Assembly: GCA_026826555.1 (NCBI GenBank)
Contig: JAKSZT010000116.1
Coordinates: 620,252-684,251, forward strand
Direction of reading: 5' to 3'
DNA length: 64,000 nt
Source: Tolypeutes matacus
Lineage: Eukaryota > Chordata > Mammalia > Cingulata > Chlamyphoridae
The position numbers and the translations under genes were made by a program. Below, in pieces: positions 23,524 through 35,639 of the stretch (the first letter of the stretch is position 1; each line of letters starts with the position of its first letter). The notes under the pieces were generated by a model. It was not told the origin of the DNA. It saw only the letters and a program-made list of their open reading frames with translations, and did no database searches.

Positions 23524-26225
23524 TGTCTTCAAGATGTCTTTCTCTTCTTGGAAAAGTGCAATTTCAGTTTGTTCTGAAATCTGCTCCTCCCACATATTCT
23601 TCCACACTCATCTGTGTTCAATTTGTTACCAATAACTTATGCATCAGTACTTGAGATATCTCTTAGTTTATGTAAAGATGGGCTTTCCCCTTATTTCAAA
23701 TTATCCTGGTTGTTTTCACTGATTCTTCAATCCATTACATTCTTGGTAAGCATTTAATAAATTACCATTTTAAAAATAATGCTGCCCCTTATTGTAGCAT
23801 TTTCTTACAAAGCATCCCAACCTTTGATATTTTTCCAGTTTTTTCACCTCATTCTCATGAGGATTCAAGTTTATCAGCCACTGAACTACAAATGCCTACT
23901 TTTTACTTAACTCCAATTGTCTTTGTTATTTTAAATCTGAAGTGATCATTTCATAATTAGATGATATACTCCTAATCTCAAGTATTTTAAGAAGCTATAA
24001 AACTTATTTATATTCTTAAGTTGTTCTCCAGTATTTTTCTCAAATGACATAGTTTGTGGGATAGATGAAAGTAGAGAATGCATATATTTTCAAACAGAAA
24101 TGTGTACCCAAAAGGATATGCTAATGCACAAAATTGTGAGGAAGGAAGAATGGGGTTTGAAGCTAGAGCAGGAATTTGGTTGTTTGCCCTAACAGATATA
24201 AATTATTTTTATACCCTTTGCAAGGATAATTTGGTTATAATTTAAAAGAAATTATGAAAACAGTACACAATGAAATCATTCATAGTATTTCATTTAAGAT
24301 ATTTATTTGTATCTGCAACTTTACTGGGGGAGCACTTCCCCTCATCCTTTGCAAGTACAGCCTCCCATAAAGGAGAAGTGCTCACTACCCTTGGCCTGCT
24401 CCCCCGCTGCCCAGACGGGGGTGGCCTCCATCAGCAAGATGGAGCATGCAGCATTAGGAACATGAACGTGACCATGTGAAGGCCACACTGCTCTCAACAC
24501 GTGTCCTGTTAGAGAGCTGTTAAGACCAAAGTAGAAGACGGCCTTCCTACTGCTTCCTCCCCAGTGAAGACCTGCTAGAGTGACTCACATCACTAACTGA
24601 GACTGTGAGTGTTGAGCAGAGCTTTCTCCCTGTTCTCCTTTGCAGACCAGGAACCTATGATGATGGTTTTCATTGGGGCTCTGAGAGTTTGGTTCCCAAA
24701 CAAGACACTACCTCCCTGGCTTGGGGGAACTGCAGTGAACACGTGTTACATTCCAGCTTCTTCAGGTGTTCATCAGCTTCTTCCCATCCAAACCCTCCAT
24801 TCTCTTCTGGGTTTGAAGAGGTCTGCATCATTTTCAACTCTGTTCAAAATGTGTTGAAAATTGCATATTTAATTAGTCTGAGAAAGATCTGTCATCTGCA
24901 CCCTCTGAGGTTTTCTGCAAACATGGCACTATTTCACAACCTCACTTCTATTCTTGTCAGCCCTAGGTCCGAGGACTTTCTGAGATCCCGTACTATTCAT
25001 TAGGGTCACTGGCCTAATGTTATTCATCTGGTGATGCTATTGCTGTAGCCAAGGCTGTAATGTGAATTTTGACATTTCCTTCCTGACACCAACAGGTTTC
25101 ATCTTGGCATTTCACTTTGTTTAGCTGCCCCAAGATTGGAGAAGATGAATGTAGAACCAGAAGCAGGAGACCTGAGTCTGTGCCTGAGACCCAGGAGGGG
25201 TAGAGTAAGAGCAACCTCCACAGAGGGTCAATGCTGGAGGCCAAAGGTAGGAGGGAAGGGCAAAAGGAGCATGAATAGAAAGTCTCCCTGTGCCCTACTC
25301 CCCTGCTGCCCCCGACCCCAGGACCCATTCTTTTATCTGCTCCTGCCCAACTGGCCAACCCCTGCCTGAGGCAGGTGCATCATATTGGGGCATCTGTTTC
25401 TTTAGACTAGTCCCTGAATTGTGTGACTCTCCTGCCTGACTCCGTCTTGCAGGTCTTGCTGGCCAAGAGCACTTCCCCCTCCATTTTTTCGGTACTCATT
25501 CCTACCTAGTCTAGAGATACCCACAGTTTACAGGTGAATACACTGAGAAGCAGCATCACATTGCAATTTGGGAGAAGGGCAGCTCTCCAACCCTGTGTTC
25601 CCAGCTGTTTGAGTTTGCCAAGTGTTGCCATAGCAAAATACCAGAAATAGGTTGGCTTTTATTGGAATTTATTTTCATTAAAGCTTACAGTTCTGAGGCT
25701 GGGAAAATGTCCAAATCAAGGCATCATCAAAAATGCTGTCTTAACATAGGTCTGCTGCTCCTGGACTCCAGCCAAGACAAAATGTTGGGCTTGCCTGTCT
25801 CTCTCAGCCTTCTCCTCCAAACTCAATTTCTCCCTGAACTCAGCAGAGGGCCATCAGACACGATTGCTCACACATCTCCCTTCTCCTCTTGCCTGGATAT
25901 CTTCAGCTATAAGCAATTCCATGATTCCAGTATCTGGCATCTCCCTCAGCCTCTCAGGGTTTCTGTGTCTCTCCACAGCTCTAGGAGATCCTGGAACCCT
26001 CTCCCATATGGCAGGGTAAACATGGCAGCACTCTTTCTCTGTGTGTTCCATGTATGTAGGACTTCAGCACAATGATTGTGGTCTGTCCTGGTGCCTGAAA
26101 TCTAATAAGAGTCCTTAACTAAACTAAAGCAATCTAACAAAAAGTGACTTAATCAAAATGTCCCTTATCTGAATCTTACCAAAATGTCCTACATACAAAA
26201 GGCTTATACACAGTAATGGGTTATT
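23524..26225 (+). repeat. Unit C spacer, left of the L1
   Basis: Full spacer sequence up to the L1 target site. It shares diagnostic states with unit E, for example 'cttaacataggtctgctgct' near 25740 and 'tgcttcctccccagtgaag' near 24551. The open frames 24605-25003 (132 codons) and 25662-26075 (137 codons) recur in part in other units but are broken there. I list them as findings, not genes. Confidence 0.8.
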
Positions 26226-27933
26226 AAGAATATACATCCTGGTGAGAAGCTTGGAATATCTATCTGCGTGGATCGGCAGCGTGGATGGAACGGTGGAGAT
26301 TCGTGAGTTTTGAGGCTGCCGGTGGAGGTTGGCACAGGCAGCTGAGCCCCACGGTTAGGGAAAAAAAATAAAATTAAATAAAACAGCCATTTGGAGCCGC
26401 GGGCAGGGTGAAAAAGTTTTATTTTCTGGGGATCTGGCTGCCTGGCGCCCTTTGGACCTTGTGTGAACAGAACAAATGAGCTAATCAGCACCTGGTAAAC
26501 CGGAGGGGGGATTTTGGTGGGGAAATGCAACTGATTTCCCTAGCCACCCAGGGATAAGACCCGGGCCACTGCGGAGCCAGGAAGAAGGGACACTTCCCAA
26601 AAAAGGGAGGGTTCTCTTGGAAGACAGGGAAGGGTATTTTATATTTTAGACATCAATCTGGCTGCCTGCACCACCCCATAGCATTGGGGAGCAGATAAGC
26701 CGACCTGAAGCAGCATTAGGCTGAGAGCAGATGCAAATCTGCACTCAAACTAGTTTACTGAGCAGCCCGGTGACACTGGAGCTTGGCGCCAGAAGGGGCA
26801 GAATCCGCCGTCTTTAGCACTACTCACTGACTAACATCAGAGCTTCAGCTAATCTGGGGAGTCTGGAAAGTGGGACGTGCTTGATTAATCTCCACGGGCC
26901 CAGCTAGGGTCCCTTCCATAAGGAGGTTGGTCGAGAGGAGGAATTATTTTGGGTCCTGCATTTGGCTAAAAAAATAAAAATTAAAAAAAAAAGTGAGATC
27001 ACCTCAACAAATGAAAAATAAATTCTTTTTAATTTAGTTTAATAGCTAAAAGCTGCTTCAGGACCTGCATATAGAAGCCTGTGGGGAAATACATTGATAA
27101 ACACAAGTAGGCAGGAAGGATCCACGTGGACCCTAGGGGAACCATTGACCTTCCTTAGCTCTGTTTGAATGCTTGCCTGTGTGGATCTTTGGTTTCTCTC
27201 TGTTTCTTTCTGGTGTATTGCGATTATTTCCTTTTTCTTCCCCCCTTCCTTTTTCCTTCTATTTTTTTTTTTTAAATAGGTGCTGCCAGCTTGTCGCTTC
27301 TTTGCTGGGCTTATTATTCAGTAATTTCCCACTCGCTGTATATATTGATTCTGTATTACAAACTATCGCTTATCCTTCCTGCATCTTTCAGCCTTCTGTT
27401 TTCTGTTGTGGCTCTTAGAGACAACATTTTTTCATAGGCCCACAACTTAAGGGTGTCAATTTCTATCCCATCTATTTGGTTTTCTTCTTCTTCTCTTTTC
27501 TTTTTTTTTATTAGTATTAACTTTTTTTTTTCAGAACTTTCTTTACTATTTCTCTCCCTCCTCATAATTCTAGCCTTCTAAATCACTATATATATATTCC
27601 TCCATTTGTTTTCCCAGTCCATTGTAGGAACTCCATATTTTTTCCTAGAAGTATACACTGCATACACAAGTTAAATATTCATCTCATTAAGTAGCACTTT
27701 GCCCCTCTTCTAACTTTTATCAATATTTATATTATCCTTCTGCCTTCCTTACATCTTTTGATTCCTCTGGCCCTATCCTTTTGCCTTCAAGGGAACATAG
27801 AAAGAAGCAAGGAAATAAAATAAGAAGAAAAACTGCCAAAGAGAAAACTTAACTCACACGCAGAACCAACAGCTAAATAAAATTCTAGAGCATAGAGAAA
27901 AGCTAATCAACTGAACAAACCCATCAAGATAAT

Positions 27934-28929
27934 ATGATGACCAGAGGGCGACAGAAAAATACAAATGACTCTGAGAAAGTGGAAAACATGGACCAGTCCA
28001 AAGCACAAAATAAAAACCAGGAAGCAATGCAGTACATTGAACAACTAATCAAAGCTATCCAAACAAATATCATGGACCAACTTAAAGAACTGAAGGAAGA
28101 GATTAAGGATATAAAGAAGACACTGGGAGAACATACTGAAGAAATAGCTAACACACCTAAAAAGGTAATGGATATGATGGTGAACAAAGACACAAGTCAA
28201 GAAATGAAAAAGACACATGGCAGCAGAATTGAACAGGCAAAGGAAAGAATTAGTGATATGGAAGACAATACAGTTGAAATCCAAGAGATTGTAGAAAAGA
28301 TAGACAAAAAGATAGAAAAATTCCAGTATGGTCTCAGGGAATTAACCGATAATACAAGACGCACAAACATACGCATTATGGGCATCCCAGAAGGAGAAGA
28401 GAAGGGAAAGGGAACAGAAGGAGTGTTGAAGGAAGTTATGGCTGAAAACTTCCCAACTCTATTGAGAGAGATGGATGTGCATATCCAGGAAGCACAGTGC
28501 ACCCCAAATTGTATAAATCCCAACAGGCCAACTCCAAGACATATACTTGTCAAATTGTCCAATGCTCAAGAGAAAGAGAAAATACTCAAGGCAGCAAGAG
28601 AAAAGAGAACCATCACATACAAGGGAAGCACAATAAGATTAACGGCTGATTTCTCAACTGAAACCATGGAGGCAAGAAGACAGTGGTATGACATAGTCAA
28701 AACACTAAAAGAAAAAAACTTCCAGGCACGAATTCTCTATCCAGCAAAATTGGCTTTCAAAAATGATGGAGAGTTCAAAATATTCACAGATAAACAGCAA
28801 TTAAGAGAGTATGTCAAAAAGAAACCAGCACTTCAAGAAAAACTAAAGGAATGTCTACAAGTTGAAAGGAAAAAACAAAGGAGAGAGAGTTGGAGGAGAG
28901 TTCAAAAAGAGAAACAAAACAACATATGA
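27934..28929 (+). CDS. L1 ORF1 protein (RNA-binding chaperone), intact
   Basis: 331 codons, uninterrupted. L1 ORF1p is a trimeric nucleic-acid chaperone that coats L1 RNA in cytoplasmic RNPs. The N-terminal part (residues about 30-140) is a charged, heptad-rich coiled coil. Residues about 143-240 fit the RRM domain ('NIRIMGIPEGEEKGKG', 'AENFPTLLREMDVHIQEA'). Residues about 240-331 are the C-terminal domain ('EARRQWYDIVKTLKEKNFQ', 'ARILYPAKL'). The length is typical for mammalian ORF1. Two ATGs stand side by side; the second (27937) is the one conserved in the copy at 63402. ORF2 starts 22 bp after the stop. Whether it is transcribed is unknown. An intact frame beside a dead ORF2 suggests fairly recent insertion or chance survival. 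Confidence 0.9.
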   Translation: MMTRGRQKNTNDSEKVENMDQSKAQNKNQEAMQYIEQLIKAIQTNIMDQLKELKEEIKDIKKTLGEHTEEIANTPKKVMDMMVNKDTSQEMKKTHGSRIEQAKERISDMEDNTVEIQEIVEKIDKKIEKFQYGLRELTDNTRRTNIRIMGIPEGEEKGKGTEGVLKEVMAENFPTLLREMDVHIQEAQCTPNCINPNRPTPRHILVKLSNAQEKEKILKAAREKRTITYKGSTIRLTADFSTETMEARRQWYDIVKTLKEKNFQARILYPAKLAFKNDGEFKIFTDKQQLREYVKKKPALQEKLKECLQVERKKQRRESWRRVQKEKQNNI

Positions 28930-28951
28930 CATACATCAACCCAAAGGAAAA

Positions 28952-31900
28952 ATGATTGAAGTAAGAAATTCGTTACGAATAATAACACTGAATGTTAATG
29001 GATTAAATTCACAAATCAAAAGACACAGATTGGCAGAATGGATTAGAAAATATGATCCATCTATATGCTGTCAACAAGAAACCCACCTTCAGCCCAGGGA
29101 TTCAAGGAGGCTGAAAGTGAATGTCTGGAAAACCATTTTACAAGCTAACAATAGCCAAAAAAGGGCAGGAGTAGCTATTCTAATATCAGACAAAATAGAC
29201 TTTAAATGCAAAACTATTGTAAGAGACAAAGATGGACACTACATATTAGTAAAACGAGAAATCTCTCAAGAAGAGAGAACAATCATCAACATTTACGCAC
29301 CTAATCAAGGTGCCTCAAAATATGTGTGGCAAACTCTGGAAAAACAAAGAGGAGAAATAAATGCCTCTACAATTATAGCAGGGGACTTCAACACACCACT
29401 ATCATCATTAGACAGAACATCTAGGCAGAGAATCAATCAAGAAACTAAGGCACTCAACAATACATTAGAAGATTTGGATTTAATAGACATATACAGAACA
29501 TTACACCCCAAAACAGCGGGATTTACATTCTTCTCCAGTGCATATGGAACATACTCCAAAATAGACCACATGCTAGGCCACAAAACAACACTCAATGAAT
29601 TCAGAAAGATTGAGATTATACAAAGTAATTTCTCTGACCACAACTGAATGAATTTGGAAATCAATAAGGGCCAGATAAACATGTTAGGCATAAGGATATG
29701 GAAGTTAAACAACACACTCTTAGACAAACAGTGGGTCAAAGAGGAAATTTCAAAAGAAATCAGTAACTACCTTGAAACTAATGAAAACAACAACACAACA
29801 TATCAAAACCTATGGGATGCAGTGAAAGCAGTCCTGAGAGGGAAGTTCATAGCCATAAATTCATATATTAAAAAAGAAGAAAGAGCTAAAATTGAAGACC
29901 TAACTGCACACTTGGAGGAATTGGAAAAACAACAACAAACTAAACCTAAAGGAAGTAGAAAGCAGGAAATAACCAAGATTAGAGCAGAACTAAATGAAAT
30001 AGAGAATAAGAAAGCAATGGAAACAATAAACAAAACCAAAAGCTGGTTCTTCGAGAATATCAACAAAATTGACAAACCCTTAGCCAGCCTAACAAAGAAA
30101 AAGAGAGAACAGATGCAAATACATAAAATAAGGAATGAGCAAGGTGATATCACTACTGACCCCACAGAAATAAAGAGTATCATAAGAGGATACTTTGAAA
30201 AATTATATGCCAACAAGAATGACAATTTAGAGGAAATGGACAAGTTTTTAGAAAGCCACAAACAGCCGACATTGATGAAAGAAGAAATAGATGAACTCAA
30301 GAGCCCAATTACAAGTAAAGAGATAGACTCAGTCATTAAAAACCTCCCAACTGGGGACGGATGTGGCTCAAATGGTTGGGCATCCGTCTCCCATATGGAG
30401 GGACCTGGGTTCGATCCTCAGGACATTCCGGTATAAAAAAAAAAAAAAAAAAACCTCCCAACTTAGAAGAGTCCAGGACCAGATGGCTTCACAGCTGAAT
30501 TCTACCAAACATTCTGGAAAGAGCTAACACCAATTCTACTTAAGCTCTTCCAAAAAATAGAAGTAGATGGAATATTACCTAACTCATTCTATGATGCCAA
30601 CATTACCCTAATACCAAAACCAAATAAAGATACCACAAGAAAGGAAAATTATAGACCAATTTCTCTAATGAACCTAGATGCTAAAATCCTTAACAAAATA
30701 CTTGCTAATCGCATTCAACAACATATCAAAAGGATTATACACCATGACCAAGTGGGTTTCATTCCAGGTATGCAAGGATGGTTCAATATAAGAAAATCAA
30801 TCAATGTAATACACCACATAAACAAACTGAAAGAAAAAAATCATTTGATCATCTCTATAGATGCAGAAAAAGCATTCGACAAAATACAGCACTCTTTCCT
30901 CATAAAAACACTACAAAAGATAGGAATACATGGAAACTTTCTGAAAATGATAAAGTGTATATATGAAAAACCAAATGCTAACATCATTTTCAACGGTGAA
31001 ATCCTAGAAGCCTTCTCTCTGAGATCAGGAACAAGACAAGGATGCCCACTATTACCACTCCTATTTAACATTGTCTTAGAAGTACTTGCACGAGCATTGA
31101 GACAAGAAAAGGATATAAAATGCATCCAGATTGGAAAAGAAGAAGTAAAAATTTCATTATTTGCAGATGACATGATCCTATACATAGAAAGCCCTGAGAA
31201 ATCGACAACAAGGCTTCTAGAACTTATAAAGGAGTTCAGTAATGTTGCAGGCTATAAGATCGATGGTCAAAAATCAGTAGCATTTCTGTACACCAATAAC
31301 CAGCAAACTGAGGAGGAAATGAGAAAAAAAAATACCATTTACAATAGTAAATAAAAGAATCAAATACCTAGGAATAAATTTAACTAAAGTTGTAAAGGAC
31401 TTATATACAGAAAACTAAACAAAACTGTTAAAGGAAATCAAAGAAGACTTAAATAAATGGAAAAATATTCCCTGTTCATGGATGGGAAGACTAAACATCA
31501 CCAAGATGTGTATCCTACCCAAACTAATCTACAGATTTAATGCAATCCCAATAAAAGTCAACACTATATTTTTTAAGGAACTGGAAAAACTAACCACAAA
31601 ATATATTTGGAGAGGCAAGAGGCCCCGAATTGCCAAAGATATATTGAAAAAGAAAAATGAAGTTGGAGGTATCACATTACCTGACTTTAAAACATACTAC
31701 AAAGCTACAGTGATCAAAACTGCCTGGTATTGGCACAAGGATAGACCTACTGACCAATGGAACCGGATTGAGAGTTCTGATATAGATCCTTGCACATACA
31801 GTCAACTGATATTTGACAAGGTAACGAAACCCACTCAGTTGGGAGAGAGTGGCCTCTTTAACAAGTGGTGCTTGGAGAACTGGATATCCATATCCAAAAG

Positions 31901-32882
31901 AATGAGAGAAGAATACCATCTCACATCTTATACAAAAATCAACTCAAGATGGATCAAAGATCTAAATATAAGAGCCAAAACCATAAAAACCTTGGAAGAT
32001 AATGTAGGGAAGCATCTACAGGACCTTTTAATAGGAAATGGTTTCATGAACTTCACAGCCATAGCACGAGCAGCAAGAGAAAAAATTGATAAATGGGATC
32101 TCCTCAAAATTAAAACTTCTTCACCTCTAAGGATGTTATTAAGAAAATAAAAAGGCAGCCTACCCAATGGGAAAAAATATTCAGCAACCATATATCTGAT
32201 AGGAGCCTAATATCCTGCATATATAAAGAAATCCTACACCTCGAAAATAAAAGGACAAACAACCCATTTAAAAAATGGGCAAGTGACCTGAAAAGACACT
32301 TCTCCCAAGAAAGAAATACAAATGGCTAAAAAGGACATGAAAAAATGCTCAACATCACTTGCTATCAGGGAAAGGCAAATCAAAACTACAATGAGATACC
32401 ATCTTACACCCATCAGTATGGCAGCTATTAAAAAAACAGGAGACACTAAATGTTGGAGAGGATGTGGAGGAATAGGACCCCTCATCCACTGCTGGTGGGA
32501 CTGCGGTATGGTCCAGCCACTGTGGAGGACAGTTTGGTGGTTCCTCAGAAAACTAGCAAGAGATCTTCCATATGATCCAGCAATTCCACTGCTGGGTATA
32601 TACCCAGAAGAACTGAAAACAGAAATACAAACAGATATATGCACACCAATGTTCATAGCAGCGTTGTTCACCACTGACAGAAGTTGGAATCAGCCCAGGT
32701 GCCCATCAACAGATGAATGGATAAGCAAAATGTGGTACATACATACAATCGATTATTACTCAGCTGTAAGAAGGAACAAAGTGCTAACACATGGAATAAC
32801 GTGGATGAATCTTGAAGACCTTATGTGGAGTGAAGCAAGCCAGGCACTGAAGGATGGACAGTATATGACCTCACTGATCTGA
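28952..32882 (+). pseudogene. L1 ORF2 (endonuclease-reverse transcriptase), disrupted
   Basis: The frame begins at 28952 ('MIEVRNSLRIITLNVNGLN'). The endonuclease domain is complete, with catalytic-type 'QETHL', 'GDFN' and 'SDHN' motifs. A nonsense codon at 29645-29647 follows 'SDHN' at once and cuts off everything downstream. The reverse-transcriptase region continues at 29648-30352, is split by a SINE (30353-30448), has a second stop at 30464-30466, and carries the 'FADD' active-site motif at 31160-31171. Frame changes occur near the A-run at 31330, near 32150 and near 32325, with a stop near 31420. The C-terminal Cys-rich segment ('[19 protein letters not shown]') lies near 32445-32510, and the end is at 32880-32882. 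At best a free endonuclease fragment could be made. Confidence 0.93.
30353..30448 (+). mobile_element. Short DAS-related SINE inside L1 ORF2
   Basis: The element starts 'ggggacggatgtggctcaaa', has B-box-like 'gggttcgatcc', and ends in a run of A. It is flanked by the perfect 15-bp duplication 'aaaaacctcccaact' (30338-30352 and 30449-30463). Only about 80 bp of tRNA-related head is present, shorter than the other SINEs here and of a different subtype. Confidence 0.88.
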
Positions 32883-35622
32883 ACTGAGGAAAGTGAGCAG
32901 TCTCTGAGAACCATTGTCTATAAGATAGGTTAACAAAGGAGAGTAAGAGAAGAGCAGGCTTTGAGCCATCACCCATATGGACATAATCTATGGTAAAGGG
33001 ATAGAGTGTGGTTGCATGATGGGGGATGGGGCAGATGAGTGGTGGTGTTCCTGGGTTTTGTGGTGCAGCACTGGGGGGTGGGTGGATTAGGAAGGGCTGG
33101 TCCAAATCCCCAGGGCATGTAACTGTGAATCTTGACATTCCATGGGTTGGGAGAGGGGGTATCACGGGCTCTGGGAGGCTGGAGAGAAGGGAACAGTCAA
33201 GATCTAATGGGGTGTTTGGTGGTTATGGGGAAGGTTTTTCATTACCTTACAGTAATGGACACAGGACACGGTAAATATCATCAAAATTATTAAACTGTAT
33301 CATCTAAATTGTAAACTATACTGTAAATCACTGACAATGTTTAGTTGCTATATTTTGCTATCTGCATAACAGTTATAACAATGCTAACAACCAAAAAAAG
33401 GGGGGGAGGAGTTAATATGGGGTGGGGAAGGGGGGATGGTTTGGTATCTGGGAGTCTCTGGCACCCCGTGTGTGACTTTGTTGTGACCTACCTAACACTT
33501 TTTTGAAAATTAAATGAAAAATTGGGAATCAATGGGGATTGAGAGGAGGAAGGTGTCATGGCACCCCAGACATCAGATAACACAGTGATAAAGGGAAGGA
33601 AAAAAAGGAAAAAAGAAAAGAGAAAGGAAAAAAAAATGAATATATATATATATTTTTTTAAAGGCATTTCCTTTGTTTTTTTGCCCATTTTTTGAATGTC
33701 CCAATCCACTAATTATATTTTATTCTGTTTTATTCTTTGTTTGATTATTTGTTTTTTTTTTTCATTCTCTCTTTTTTTTTCCCTGAGTTTTCTTATGTTT
33801 GTCTCTTGCATGTAAGCTTATCACACTTGTTTCTTTTTCCTAGTAATGTATTTGATTATTTTATGGACTAAATGTTCATGGAGGATTTGGATCACAGAAG
33901 GGTTACAATGGGTAATGCAGGGGATTATTGGGGGGGGTGTCTGGGGGGGTTCGTGGGAATTGGTTCATCCAAATATACATGAAAGACATACAAAATCATT
34001 CAAAGTATCGGGGGATGGGGCATGGTCACGATGGGTGGATAATCACACAATAAATGAGGGAATCTGAATTCCTAGCCTGGAGAGCTCTGCCACAGTCTCC
34101 AAGGGAGCAGCAATAGTCCTCTGAGTGTAGGAACAGTGCCTGTCAAAATAGGATGACCCACTGATGTGTTTTTTTTTTTTATTGATGACTACCCTTGTGA
34201 GTCTTTGCTCTTGTAAATGAGACTTAGCCTGCAGTTGTGGGGTGCCTAAGGGTTGTCACCTGAGAGCTTCCTTGTTGCTCAAATGTGGCCTCTCTCTAAG
34301 CCAAACTCAGCATATGATTGCATTACCTTCCCCCCAACATGGGACATGACTCCCGGGGATGAGCCTCCCTGGCAACGAGGGATTAATACCAAGTGCCAAC
34401 TGGCAACACAACTGGAAAAAGACCTTTAATAACAGGGGGAAATGGTAAAGACAAATGAGTTCAAGTGGCTAAGAGACTTCAAAGAGAGTCTGGAGGTCAT
34501 CCCAGAGGTAACTCTTACATAAACCTCAGTAGGAGCTCATAGAACATCCAAGTGCCTTTCACCCCACTCAGAGGGGTTCCTGAGAGCTCCGGAGACACCC
34601 TGGTCTTATATAAGAGCAGATAGCCCCAGAGACTGATGCCTTATCAGTGGGTTCTATTTTGTAATCTGTGCTCCTGAGAGTGACAGAATTAGACTCAAAT
34701 AAGTCTTCCCTGCACATGGTTCACCAGTCCCTTCTACTCAAACCTATATGTGATGCTGGAGTTATTAGGTATACTTCCAGAGACTGGAGCCTCTGGCCTA
34801 CCTATGTGCCAGGTGTGCTTGAAATCTCGGTGGAGCTGCAACTCCTACCCTACAGCTCAATGGACTCATCCAAGTCACCTGGTGAGGAGACAATGATGGG
34901 CAATGGCCATCCCAGGGAATGGAGAGGGCCTGCATCTGCAGGCAGGATCATCCCACCTACCATATCCATGGGATATAAGCCCTCTCTCACTTGGAGTTGG
35001 AGTGGACATCACCATCCCAGTCCCCTCAGGATTGGTGGAAGAACTATGGACTAGAGTGGACTTGATGGTATTCTCTAGTTCACATATGGTGATTCTAGCA
35101 ATGCAAGAAATTATAACAATGAGGTGTAGCCAGTGGCCACTTGACACTTTTGGGGTAGGGAGGGGATGAACAGTTGAAATACAGGGGCTTCTTTGGGAGT
35201 TGGAGGTTGTCCTGAGTACCGTTGTGGCAACGGATGTAGGTCATTTTAAATCAGCACACACCACTCAGAACTGAGTGGGAGAGATGTGGTCTACAGTGTG
35301 AACTGTGGTCTATGGTTGGTGGCAAGGCCCCAGGATGTGTAAGTTCATTGAGGGTGGTGGGCCACACTTGTGGGAGATGTTTGCCTGGGAGGTGGTGGGA
35401 GGTGTGGGAGGTGGGCAACATGGGAATCCCAGTGGGTTCTGTGTAATATTTTGGGTAATCTAAGCACCTCTTAAAATATATTTATATATATATATAAATA
35501 ACATTTTTGTAAACAAATACACATATATGCATATATATTTATATATCATTTTGCAAATGTTTGTATGTATTGTGTGAATTTTGATTTTTACCCACAATAA
35601 AAATAAATTAAAAAAAAAAAAA
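32883..35622 (+). other. L1 3' UTR (2.7 kb)
   Basis: Sequence between the ORF2 stop and the poly(A), much longer than the roughly 0.5-kb 3' UTR of human L1. The same sequence in the same order is attached to the L1 remnants at 11126-13735 and 936-1851 (both antisense), so it belongs to the family and not to this copy. It contains G-runs near 33398-33440 and 33930-33951, an AT-rich tract near 33640-33780, and two overlapping open frames near 34668-35169. Confidence 0.85.
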
Positions 35623-35639
35623 AAGAATATACATCCTGG

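Larger units (their letters stand above)
26243..35622 (+). mobile_element. Near-full-length L1 (about 9.4 kb)
   Basis: Autonomous non-LTR retrotransposon with 5' UTR (26243-27933), ORF1, ORF2 and an unusually long 3' UTR ending in poly(A). It is flanked by the perfect 17-bp duplication 'aagaatatacatcctgg' (26226-26242 and 35623-35639, the right copy overlapping the A-tail). The sister copy at 61578 starts about 110 bp further 5', so this one is very slightly 5'-truncated. ORF1 is open and ORF2 is disabled. It is absent from the other units, so it inserted after the array formed. Confidence 0.95.

Noticed and set aside
24605..25003. 132-codon plus-strand frame in the unit C spacer
   Set aside because: Homologous positions in units A, D, E and F contain frame changes or stops, and the translation resembles no known domain. 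It was kept as repeated spacer rather than a gene.
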